IMG/VR virus record: IMGVR_UViG_3300028571_000063
Coordinates: 1 to 34,147 of that record
Source: a virus
Reading direction: 5' to 3' (one strand)
Length of the DNA stretch: 34,147 nucleotides
A program made the position numbers and the translations under genes. A model generated the notes under the pieces. That model had not been told where the DNA came from, did not search any database, and worked only from the letters and a program-made list of their open reading frames with translations. This document shows, piece after piece, positions 25,663 to 32,312 of the stretch (positions are counted from its first letter, which is position 1; the number at the start of each line of letters is the position of its first letter).

Positions 25663-25926
25663 TTAATTTATTGTACATTCATCATTTCTCCACTTAACCG
25701 CTTCTAACCATTTTTGTTCTAAAATTGATATATTATTATATAGTTCGGCTTGTTCCAATTCCTCAATTCCATTTGGTGAACTTTGTGCTGAAAAAAGATT
25801 GTCATAAGCAATATTAATTTCATTTTCTATTCTTATAACTTCTAATGTTGCTTCTTTACAATATTCTTTTTTATGACAAGATGTTATTGTAATTAATAAA
25901 ATTGATAGTGTTAAAATTGTTTTCAT
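25663..25926 (-). CDS. Small lipoprotein
   Basis: An 87-residue protein. MKTILTLSILLITITSCHKK is a lipoprotein signal with lipobox ITSC, so the mature protein would start at Cys17 and be lipid-anchored. The mature part is acidic and helical (EATLEVIRIENEINIAYDNL), with two further Cys residues. Small phage lipoproteins act as outer-membrane spanin subunits or as superinfection exclusion proteins. Here it lies outside the lysis region and in the operon-like group with the sigma factor under an early-type promoter, which favours exclusion or a host-altering role. This is inference. Confidence 0.75.
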   Translation of the reverse strand: MKTILTLSILLITITSCHKKEYCKEATLEVIRIENEINIAYDNLFSAQSSPNGIEELEQAELYNNISILEQKWLEAVKWRNDECTIN

Positions 25927-25945
25927 AATTATTTATTTATATATA

Positions 25946-25977
25946 ATAAATATCAATAAATTTTGAAAAAGTCAAAT
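25946..25977 (-). promoter_or_regulatory. Promoter candidate for lipoprotein gene (minus strand)
   Basis: On the minus strand TTTGACTTTTTCAAAA precedes TTTATTGATATTTAT. TTTG, an 18-base spacer and GATATTTA fit the Bacteroidota pattern TTTG/TAnnTTTG fairly well. About 24 of 31 positions match the element at 25616-25646. Confidence 0.55.
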
Positions 25978-25991
25978 TTAATCAAAAAAAT

Positions 25992-26669
25992 TTAATTTAT
26001 TTTTAATAACCCCTCTATTCGTTGAAGAATTATTTTATTTTTTTTAATTTTACCAATAATTTCTCTACTTATTTCTGATGCTCTTTGTTTGGTAAATCCA
26101 TTTTTTTCACCTATTTGAGTGTAATTAATTTTTTCATTAAAAATGTAATCTAAAAATACTTGAACTTTTTTATATTTCATATTTGGAATAGTCATTAATA
26201 AATCTTCTAGTTCCTGTCTTGAAATATTACTTTCAAAATAAACATCACTTTCATCTTGATAATCAAAGTTTGTTAAATCTTCTATATTGTATGTCTTTGG
26301 GTAACTATCTATTGTTTCTTGTGAAACATATTTAACTTTATTACCAGGTATTCTAATTAAATTTTTTACATCTCTAAAATATTCAAGTATTGCATAATTA
26401 ATATAATTTCTACAAGCAGTAATTATTGTAGCATTTTTATTAATATCAAATTTAGTTATACCTTTCATTAATCCTTCATTACCTATTGAAATTAATTCAT
26501 CAAAATCATATATCATACTATATTTACTAGCAATATTAATTACCAATGGTAGAAGAGAATTAACTAATTCATCAATTTTATTTTCATTATATAATTTAAT
26601 TAATTCTTCATTACTTAATTTCTTATATTTTTTTCTTACTTCTTTTTTATATCTGTATGTGTTTTCCAT
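25992..26669 (-). CDS. Phage-encoded sigma-70-family factor
   Basis: A 225-residue protein. Region 2 spans about 33-100: LVNSLLPLVINIASKYSMIY, DFDELISIGNEGLMKGITKF, then a 2.3/2.4-like helix ACRNYINYAILEYFRD. A short region 3-like IRIPGNKVKY follows. Region 4 near 160-210 has a helix-turn-helix, YTQIGEKNGFTKQRASEISR. Region 1.1 is absent. It should redirect host RNA polymerase to phage promoters, and the recurring AATATATTTA leaders are the obvious candidates. Its own leader contains AAATATATATAATAAAGGAT, similar to the leaders of late genes. It lies on the minus strand, divergent from the nuclease operon. Confidence 0.8.
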   Translation of the reverse strand: MENTYRYKKEVRKKYKKLSNEELIKLYNENKIDELVNSLLPLVINIASKYSMIYDFDELISIGNEGLMKGITKFDINKNATIITACRNYINYAILEYFRDVKNLIRIPGNKVKYVSQETIDSYPKTYNIEDLTNFDYQDESDVYFESNISRQELEDLLMTIPNMKYKKVQVFLDYIFNEKINYTQIGEKNGFTKQRASEISREIIGKIKKNKIILQRIEGLLKIN

Positions 26670-26739
26670 ATTATCCTTTATTATATATATTTATTTTTAT
26701 TATTTGTTTTTATTATATATTAATATCAACTATTTTGGG

Positions 26740-26803
26740 GGTGATAAAAAATAAGTCATACCCCCCTACCCCCCTAGAATGAAGATATGACTTACTTATC
26801 ACC
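26740..26803. repeat. Long inverted repeat enclosing C tracts
   Basis: Left arm GGTGATAA...TAAGTCATA (26740-26760) and right arm TATGACTTACTTATCACC (26786-26803) are reverse complements apart from three extra A in the left arm. The 25-base loop carries CCCCCCTACCCCCC (26761-26774). A G run (26737-26741) just outside could pair with a C tract in an alternative fold. There is no T run after it, so it is not a standard terminator. Confidence 0.75.
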
Positions 26804-27065
26804 AATTTATTAATTAACTATTTTGTGTGGCTGTTAGTGGTTACAAGTCTTAGAAAAACCAATCTAACATTTAAGATAATATTTACCAATTAACATTTAA
26901 TCTGTCCTAAGCCATCGGTTACACTTCATCCCTTCATCGTCTAGGTAAACTCTCAACGATTACATATATAAATATATTGAAGTTTAGCAAAAGACTAAAT
27001 AATTAAAAAAAAATTAAAATATTTTTATAAAATCACTTAATTAGAAAAAAAAATGAATAAGTAAA

Positions 27066-27100
27066 GTGTTTTTTTAACTTTTAATGATATTTATTATTAA
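27066..27100 (+). promoter_or_regulatory. Promoter candidate for nuclease operon
   Basis: GTGTTTTTTTAACTTTTAAT is followed by GATATTTATTATTAA and the ATG at 27110. The GATATTTATTA core is shared with the two minus-strand promoter candidates at 25616 and 25946. Confidence 0.45.
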
Positions 27101-27109
27101 AAGAATAAA

Positions 27110-27595
27110 ATGGGAAATAAAAAATGGTTAAATGATTTATCAGAAGGTAACAAAGGTGAACGAGTAGTTGCCGAACACTTCACAAGAAAATATCGTCTTA
27201 CAGACATTAAATTCAATGATGACTATAGATACGACTTCAAAGGAATTAGAAGTGGGGAAACAATCTCTTTTGAGGTTAAAACAGATAGATATGAATACTT
27301 CAAGGGACATAAAACATTTAATATGTTTATTGAAATTTCTTGTAGTGGAAATCCGTCAGGTATATCAAATTCACAAGCAGATAATTTTGTATATTATTAC
27401 CCCGATTTAGAACAAGCATTTATAATTCCCATGGCAAAATTAAGATTATTGGTAATGACTAATAATTTACAACTCACAGAACAATCTGGTGATGGGGGTA
27501 GAGTTCAGGGATATTTGGTTCATAGAAACTTATTTAAAGAGTGGTTTAATATAATCACAATAAAAAAAGATGAAAATATTTGGGTGGATAAATGA
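27110..27595 (+). CDS. PD-(D/E)XK-like nuclease
   Basis: A 161-residue protein. The N-terminal helix contains EGNKGERVVAEHF (candidate first acidic residue). YRYDFKG, then GETISFEVKTDRYEYFKG supply the D...ExK catalytic pattern, and SGNPSGISNSQADNFVYYYP lies after it. This order matches small PD-(D/E)XK enzymes such as phage resolvases or VRR-like endonucleases. It might cut branched or host DNA. It is first in a plus-strand operon that ends with a sigma-like protein. Fold assignment is fairly good; substrate is unknown. Confidence 0.65.
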   Translation: MGNKKWLNDLSEGNKGERVVAEHFTRKYRLTDIKFNDDYRYDFKGIRSGETISFEVKTDRYEYFKGHKTFNMFIEISCSGNPSGISNSQADNFVYYYPDLEQAFIIPMAKLRLLVMTNNLQLTEQSGDGGRVQGYLVHRNLFKEWFNIITIKKDENIWVDK

Positions 27596-27636
27596 CTTTT
27601 GCTAAAATCCAAGATATTTATATATAAATAAAGAAA

Positions 27637-27843
27637 ATGAATAGAATTTTAATGTCGTTGGAATTAATGGAAAATACAACAGAGGGGTATTTGATGGTTT
27701 ATAAAGGAACTAAATACGAAGTAACATATAAAGTTATAACTGATAAGATAAGACATCGTTTAAACGAACCTATGACATTAGATACATTAATAGAATTATA
27801 CGAAGAAATACCAAACTTCATAAAAGAACAAAAAAATAAATAA
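27637..27843 (+). CDS. Small hypothetical protein (68 residues)
   Basis: MNRILMSLELMENTTEGYLM at the start, then VYKGTKYEVTYKVITDKIRH and a helical end TLDTLIELYEEIPNFIKEQK. No recognised motif. A GATATTTATATATAAATAAA string (27613-27632) lies just upstream and might be a promoter. It stands one base before the next start, so it is part of an operon. Methionines at residues 6 and 11 are other possible starts. Confidence 0.55.
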   Translation: MNRILMSLELMENTTEGYLMVYKGTKYEVTYKVITDKIRHRLNEPMTLDTLIELYEEIPNFIKEQKNK

Positions 27844-27844
27844 G

Positions 27845-28219
27845 ATGGGATGTAATTTAACAGAACAAATACAAAATCAGTCACACCAAGACGTAATGAA
27901 AAATATAAAAGAATATAATGATGAACTTGAATTATCATTCCAACAATACACAGAGTATGAAGATATTGACGGAATAACAGAGGAAGAATATATAATTATG
28001 GAACAAGAAAATTTCTACACTATATTGGGGACGACATCAGCCCTCTTATTTGTTTATAATGAATTGGAAAAATACGAACAATCATCAGAATTATATACAG
28101 AAATGAAAAGGGGATTTTTAATGATATATGATAGAATATTTCCGTACACCGATAACGAAGAAAAATTCCGTGATTTAATGAATAAAACGTTTGAGACATT
28201 AAAAACAATCTATAAATGA
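27845..28219 (+). CDS. Acidic hypothetical protein (124 residues)
   Basis: A helical, acidic protein (NDELELSFQQYTEYEDIDGI, TEEEYIIMEQENFYTILGTT, RGFLMIYDRIFPYTDNEEKF). There is no signal peptide or clear membrane helix; TTSALLFVYNEL is weakly hydrophobic. It starts directly after the previous gene, and its stop overlaps the start of the sigma-like gene as ATGA. The tight coupling suggests it works with, or regulates, that protein. An anti-sigma role would be speculation. Confidence 0.55.
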   Translation: MGCNLTEQIQNQSHQDVMKNIKEYNDELELSFQQYTEYEDIDGITEEEYIIMEQENFYTILGTTSALLFVYNELEKYEQSSELYTEMKRGFLMIYDRIFPYTDNEEKFRDLMNKTFETLKTIYK

Positions 28220-28728
28220 TTAATGACATATTAAAACAAATAACAACACCTGGTAGTATCTATGATGAAATTATAGACAATATCATCCAACCAAGATTTG
28301 ACTTAAAACCAGAATTAATAAGTGAAATAGCAATATCATTTTTAGAAAATAGAGTAAAGGTTGAAGAAGCATATGAAAAAAACTACTTCAAATATTATTT
28401 TATCAATACCGTAAAAAATCAAATACACTCTAAAACCTCATCGTTTCATAAAAATGTAAGAATAAAAGATAATGAGTATTTTGAAAACTACGGGAATATG
28501 CAAGATGATACCACAATTGAAGAAAAGATTGAGTTTGAGGAACGATTAGAATTAATTAATAACTTATATATGAAAACAAAAAAGAGTTGGTTTGAAGCAA
28601 CATTATGGGATGAATACTTTATTAAAAATAAAACATACAGAGAAATAGGGAGTGAATATTCAATTAACCATTGTCTAGTATTTCACAATGTGGATAAATT
28701 AAAAAAAGAGATACGAAAAAAACTATAA
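28216..28728 (+). CDS. Sigma-like / HTH transcription regulator
   Basis: A 170-residue protein. The C-terminal part (about 120-170) reads SWFEATLWDEYFIKNKTYRE, then EIGSEYSINHCLVFHNVDKL and a basic end KKEIRKKL. This is a sigma-70 region 4-type helix-turn-helix (hydrophobic helix, YREIG turn, recognition helix). The N-terminal part (EEAYEKNYFKYYFINTVKNQ) may be a diverged region 2. Proteins of this type precede terminase genes in other Bacteroidota phages as I recall, and could be late activators. The following strong terminator and new leader at 28827 place it just before a late-type unit. Confidence 0.6.
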   Translation: MINDILKQITTPGSIYDEIIDNIIQPRFDLKPELISEIAISFLENRVKVEEAYEKNYFKYYFINTVKNQIHSKTSSFHKNVRIKDNEYFENYGNMQDDTTIEEKIEFEERLELINNLYMKTKKSWFEATLWDEYFIKNKTYREIGSEYSINHCLVFHNVDKLKKEIRKKL

Positions 28729-28764
28729 TTTTTACTTAGGACTATTACAGTTATGGTAATGTTG

Positions 28765-28798
28765 AAGGGGGACAATTCGCTACTGTTCCCCTTTTTTT
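28765..28798 (+). terminator. Strong terminator after the sigma-like gene
   Basis: AAGGGGGACA pairs with TGTTCCCCTT (10 bp with one G-T pair) around a 9-base loop, followed by five more T bases. Confidence 0.9.
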
Positions 28799-28826
28799 AT
28801 GTCCAAATTAAAACAAGATAGGGTGT

Positions 28827-28840
28827 TTAATATTTAATTA
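28827..28840 (+). promoter_or_regulatory. Leader motif before second packaging unit (promoter candidate)
   Basis: TTAATATTTAATTA lies between the terminator and the gene at 28869. It is nearly identical to the motif at 21095, which also follows a terminator. Confidence 0.4.
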
Positions 28841-28868
28841 TGAATAAAAGGTATTAAACAAAAAATTT

Positions 28869-29048
28869 ATGGATAACTTAGAAAAACTAATAGAAAGAAT
28901 AGAAGATAAGATTTTAGACATTCAATTAAAATTAGGATATTTAGAACTAAAAGTTGAAAAACTTAAAGAACAAAATGAAAATATTACTTATTTTACTGGT
29001 AAAAATCTTTTATTTTTATGTGATATAATAAATAAAATTAAAAAATAA
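28869..29048 (+). CDS. Small coiled-coil protein (59 residues)
   Basis: MDNLEKLIERIEDKILDIQL and LKLGYLELKVEKLKEQNENI give a clear heptad pattern over about residues 2-40. A short hydrophobic patch follows (NLLFLCDIINKI). It ends one base before the next start, so it is co-translated with the lysis candidate. It may be an accessory lysis protein, but the hydrophobic segment is too short and late to call a holin. Confidence 0.6.
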   Translation: MDNLEKLIERIEDKILDIQLKLGYLELKVEKLKEQNENITYFTGKNLLFLCDIINKIKK

Positions 29049-29049
29049 T

Positions 29050-29631
29050 ATGGTTAAAAATTACACAGACAAAGAATTGTTAGGTAAGGTTAAATCCCTA
29101 CCATCATTCAAATCTATACCAAGTGGGTATTGGATATTGGGGGTTCGTTCATTAGAAGACATCCCAAATAAGTTTGACGACAAGTTCTACCTATTCAAAG
29201 GGGAAGAATTTGTAATGGTATTACAAGGAACAACAAATCCAGGAACACCCATATTAGAAAAAGGATATCTGAAATACAATAATGTTGGTGCAGCAGTTGT
29301 TAAATCTAACGAATGGTATTATGATGTATGGAAATATGGGTTACATCAAGGTAAAATGCCAGCATTACTTCAACTTGGTAATTCAATCAAAGTGTATAGA
29401 GATGGGGATAATGATAAAAAGAGTGAAGAAATAGGTAAGTTTATTGAGGGGTATTATGGTATTAACTTTCATTCAAATAATTATGACTTATCAACCAAAT
29501 TAAAAAAAGAAGATATAAACGGGTGGAGTGCTGGTTGCCAGGTAAGTAATGATATTCCAAAGTATGCAACCCTAATACAATTAGTTAAATCACAATCAAC
29601 AGTATCATACTGTCTAATAAAAGAATTTTAA
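29050..29631 (+). CDS. L,D-transpeptidase-fold protein, lysis candidate
   Basis: A 193-residue protein. YGINFHS (His141) and NGWSAGCQVS (Ser160, Cys163) reproduce the His...S-x-G-C layout of YkuD-type catalytic domains, with Ala in place of the His of SHGC. In cells YkuD enzymes cross-link or trim peptidoglycan peptides with the Cys nucleophile. In phages, related proteins with SAGCQ may cleave the wall. No signal peptide is seen, consistent with holin-dependent release. It lies directly before the packaging genes of copy 2, a place occupied in copy 1 by methyltransferases. The upstream half (SGYWILGVRSLEDIPNKFDD, FVMVLQGTTNPGTPIL) fits the start of the same fold. Confidence 0.65.
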   Translation: MVKNYTDKELLGKVKSLPSFKSIPSGYWILGVRSLEDIPNKFDDKFYLFKGEEFVMVLQGTTNPGTPILEKGYLKYNNVGAAVVKSNEWYYDVWKYGLHQGKMPALLQLGNSIKVYRDGDNDKKSEEIGKFIEGYYGINFHSNNYDLSTKLKKEDINGWSAGCQVSNDIPKYATLIQLVKSQSTVSYCLIKEF

Positions 29632-29646
29632 TATTAAAAAAATAAT

Positions 29647-29958
29647 ATGGAAGAAGGATTAAAAAATGAAGTGATTAGGTTAATCAATCTAAAAAAAACC
29701 AATAAATATGATGTTCAAAGTATGACTAACATAATCAGAGAACATATAGATAAAAGAATGTCCATTTGTTCTCATTGTGCAGCACAGATAAGATTTGCAC
29801 AAAAACAATTATTAAATTGGTATAACTCACAACAACCCACAGAAGAAATAAAACTACCAGAACCACCACCAGTAAAAGTTGGATGTCAGAGTTGTAAACA
29901 GAAGACAACACAACCTAAAAAAGGTGTGGTGATAAATACCCCCAAATCTAAAAAATAA
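29647..29958 (+). CDS. Small zinc-ribbon-like protein upstream of terminase (copy 2)
   Basis: The 103-residue homologue of the protein at 1708-2019, nearly identical through the first 60 residues. Both CxxC pairs (CSHC, CQSC) and the KKGVVINT tail are preserved, while the linker between them varies (here Pro-rich, KLPEPPPVKVG). Conservation of the cysteines in two diverged copies supports metal binding. Its last base overlaps the start of the small terminase (TAATG). Confidence 0.75.
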   Translation: MEEGLKNEVIRLINLKKTNKYDVQSMTNIIREHIDKRMSICSHCAAQIRFAQKQLLNWYNSQQPTEEIKLPEPPPVKVGCQSCKQKTTQPKKGVVINTPKSKK

Positions 29959-30371
29959 TGATTTACAAAACAAATTTTCAAAAAAAGAAACTCGTTGTTG
30001 ATGAGGCATTCCGTAATGGGTTTAATTGGACAAGAGCATATATGACTATAATGGGGGTTGAAAAACCTGATATGGCTAAAAGAGCAGTTTACAAGATGAA
30101 ACAATCTAAAGAGGTTGAAGATTATATCACCTTCAAAGAAAGTGAAATACAATTAAAATATGATATTGATAAGGATAAGATTATTCGTGAGTTGGTGGAT
30201 TTAATTGATGATTGTAAGACTGAAACTTCAACTGATAGACAAAATTTGATTAAAGGGTTGGATATGTTAAATAAAATGTTTGGTTATTATACACCTGAAA
30301 AACACGAACATAAACACGAGGGTATTACAATCAATATTATTAAACCAAATAAAGATACAGATGGAAATTAA
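29958..30371 (+). CDS. Terminase small subunit, type B
   Basis: A 137-residue protein. The N-terminal half (KKKLVVDEAFRNGFNWTRAY, then GVEKPDMAKRAVYKMKQ) is a helix-turn-helix of the Terminase_2 kind, and KYDIDKDKIIRELVDLIDDC supplies the oligomerisation helix. It bears little resemblance to the small subunit at 2016-2411 except for the C-terminal tail GITINIIKPNKDTDGN. It overlaps the large subunit start by 11 bases, as in copy 1. It should recognise a different packaging site from copy 1. Confidence 0.8.
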   Translation: MIYKTNFQKKKLVVDEAFRNGFNWTRAYMTIMGVEKPDMAKRAVYKMKQSKEVEDYITFKESEIQLKYDIDKDKIIRELVDLIDDCKTETSTDRQNLIKGLDMLNKMFGYYTPEKHEHKHEGITINIIKPNKDTDGN

Positions 30372-31674
30372 CTTTACCCCATCATTAAAACAAGATTTAA
30401 TATTTGAATATTTTGATGATGAAAAAACAACTGAAGTATTATATGGTGGGGCTGCTGCTGGTGGTAAATCGTATGGAGCAAGTGCTCTTGCTGTAATAAA
30501 ATGTCTACAATATTCAAATATTCGTGTAGGTTTAGCAAGAAATGAACTAACAACATTGAAAAAAACAACTGTTGTATCCCTATTTGAGGTAATAAATAAT
30601 TGGGGATTGAAGGTTGATGAACATTATAAGTATAACTCCACAAGTGGTGAAATAACATTTACAAATGGTTCAAAGATAGTTTTATTAGAATTAAGATATT
30701 TACCATCAGACCCCAATTATACAAGATTGGGCGGACAATTATTGACTTTTGGTATAATTGATGAGGCAGGTGAGGTAGATGAAAAAGGAAAACAGATATT
30801 CCAATCACGTCTTGGTAGATGGTTAAATGGTGAATTATTAATCAAACCCTTCTTACTGATGACTTGTAATCCATCTAAAAACTTCTTGTATAGGGACTTT
30901 TATATTCCAAGTCAAGACAATACACTACCCGAACATAAAAAGTTTATCACAGCACTTGTATTAGACAACCCATTCATTACAGATGTATATGTTTATAACC
31001 TACATAAGACATTATCCAATTCAGATAAGGAAAGATTGATAAATGGTAATTGGGATTATGATGACGACCCAAATACTCTTATGGATTATGAAACGATATT
31101 AAGAATATTCACAGATAAAAAACCTGATGTTGAAAAACCCACTTATTATATTAGTGCGGATATTGCATTCACAAGTGATAATGCAGTGATTATGGTGTGG
31201 GAAAATCTAACATTAGTAGACATTATAGTAAATCCAGAAGGGAAAATAGAAGATGTAATTAAAGATAAGGCAAAAGAATATAAAGTATTCCCCAATAATA
31301 TCAGTTATGATAGTGATGGTGTGGGGAAATATTTAATGAATTATCTAAAATCAGCAAAACCTATTGTAAATAATGCGAAACCATTAAAGGATGAAAACTA
31401 CGAAAACCTAAAAACACAATTATATTTTAAACTTGCTGAGGTAATTAACAAGGGGGAATTAAAAGTATTAAATACAAAATATCAAGATAAAATTATTGAA
31501 GAACTACAACAGGTTAAACACCGTCCAACAGACAGAGTAGGTAAAATAGCTATGGTTCAAAAAGGTGATGTAAAACGAATGTTAGGACGTTCCCCAGACT
31601 TTAGTGACGCAATGGCATATAGGATGGTATTTGAAATTAAAGTTGGTGTAACCAAGACATTTCGTATAATGTAA
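30361..31674 (+). CDS. terL: Terminase large subunit (copy 2)
   Basis: 437 residues from ATG 30361 (MEINFTPSLKQDLIFEYF). Walker A GGAAAGGKSYG, Walker B IIDEAGEVDE, TCNP, and nuclease residues ISADIAF, YDSDGVG and FSDAMAYRM are all intact. It aligns with copy 1 over its whole length with scattered substitutions and many synonymous changes, so it is a diverged homologue under purifying selection rather than a recent duplicate or an assembly copy. Confidence 0.95.
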   Translation: MEINFTPSLKQDLIFEYFDDEKTTEVLYGGAAAGGKSYGASALAVIKCLQYSNIRVGLARNELTTLKKTTVVSLFEVINNWGLKVDEHYKYNSTSGEITFTNGSKIVLLELRYLPSDPNYTRLGGQLLTFGIIDEAGEVDEKGKQIFQSRLGRWLNGELLIKPFLLMTCNPSKNFLYRDFYIPSQDNTLPEHKKFITALVLDNPFITDVYVYNLHKTLSNSDKERLINGNWDYDDDPNTLMDYETILRIFTDKKPDVEKPTYYISADIAFTSDNAVIMVWENLTLVDIIVNPEGKIEDVIKDKAKEYKVFPNNISYDSDGVGKYLMNYLKSAKPIVNNAKPLKDENYENLKTQLYFKLAEVINKGELKVLNTKYQDKIIEELQQVKHRPTDRVGKIAMVQKGDVKRMLGRSPDFSDAMAYRMVFEIKVGVTKTFRIM

Positions 31675-31691
31675 TTTAAAAACATAAAGAT

Positions 31692-31708
31692 AAAAAATAT
31701 ATTTATTA
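31692..31708 (+). promoter_or_regulatory. AT-rich leader motif (copy 2)
   Basis: AAAAAATATATTTATTA is the same 17-base string as at 3730, although the surrounding intergenic bases have changed between the copies. It is followed by AAAAAAAAAAGGAT and the start codon. Confidence 0.5.
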
Positions 31709-31721
31709 AAAAAAAAAGGAT

Positions 31722-32312
31722 ATGATAAAAATAAATTTAGAAATTGACGATGAGGTAAAAGAATATTCTTTACCCGAAAGTTGGGATGAACTTACCATTG
31801 GTGATTTTGTTAAGTTATTTTCATTTAATAGGGATGGTTTAACAAGAGTAGAATTATATGTAAAGATAATAAATATCTTAACAGATATTGATGAGGAATT
31901 GGTTATGATGATGAATGTTGAAGATTTTGAAAAATTGATGGAAGTATTTAAATTTACAACAAAAGAATTAGAGGCGATTAATGTTGAAAGTATTGAATTA
32001 GAAGGTGAGGTATATTATTTAAAAAGTGACTTTTCCCAACTTACGATGGGGGAAGTAATTAGTATTGAAACAATATTACAATCAGCGGATGGTAATTTAT
32101 TCAAAGTAATGGATAAGTTATTGTGTATATTTTTAAGAAAGAAAAAAGAAAATGGAAATTTAGAAGCATTCAAAGGTGAATTTATGAATAGGGTTAGTAT
32201 ATTTCAAAAAGCCCCAATCACAAAAGTTTATAACTTATTCAGTTTTTTTTTAACTGGCGGGACTACATTAGAGGACAATACGAAGGACTATTTGGAAAAC
32301 CCGCCAAAATAA
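31722..32312 (+). CDS. Tail assembly chaperone-like protein, short form (copy 2)
   Basis: A 196-residue protein of the same length as copy 1, with substitutions spread through it (for example EYSLPESWDELTIGDFVKLF). The 3' end, where two frames overlap, is almost unchanged. Role as in copy 1: the gpG-like product of a frameshift pair. Confidence 0.6.
   Translation: MIKINLEIDDEVKEYSLPESWDELTIGDFVKLFSFNRDGLTRVELYVKIINILTDIDEELVMMMNVEDFEKLMEVFKFTTKELEAINVESIELEGEVYYLKSDFSQLTMGEVISIETILQSADGNLFKVMDKLLCIFLRKKKENGNLEAFKGEFMNRVSIFQKAPITKVYNLFSFFLTGGTTLEDNTKDYLENPPK

Larger units (their letters stand above)
26670..27109. other. 440-bp divergent intergenic region
   Basis: No convincing coding frame or tRNA is seen. 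From left to right it holds an AT-rich leader for the sigma gene, the C-tract hairpin at 26740-26803, about 150 bases of less AT-rich sequence (26820-26965, including GGCTGTTAGTGGTTACAAGT and CTAAGCCATCGGTTACACTT), and an A/T-rich stretch leading to the promoter candidate at 27066. It could hold a non-coding RNA, operators or a replication origin. Nothing in it proves any of these. Confidence 0.5.

Noticed and set aside
26740-26803. Rho-independent terminator.
   Set aside because: The stem is followed by ACCAATTTATT rather than a T run on the plus strand, and on the minus strand by CCCAAAATAG; it lies between divergent genes where no terminator is needed.
26880-26965. Possible tRNA in the divergent intergenic region.
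   Set aside because: GGTTACAC vaguely recalls a T-loop, but no cloverleaf, acceptor stem or CCA is found on either strand.
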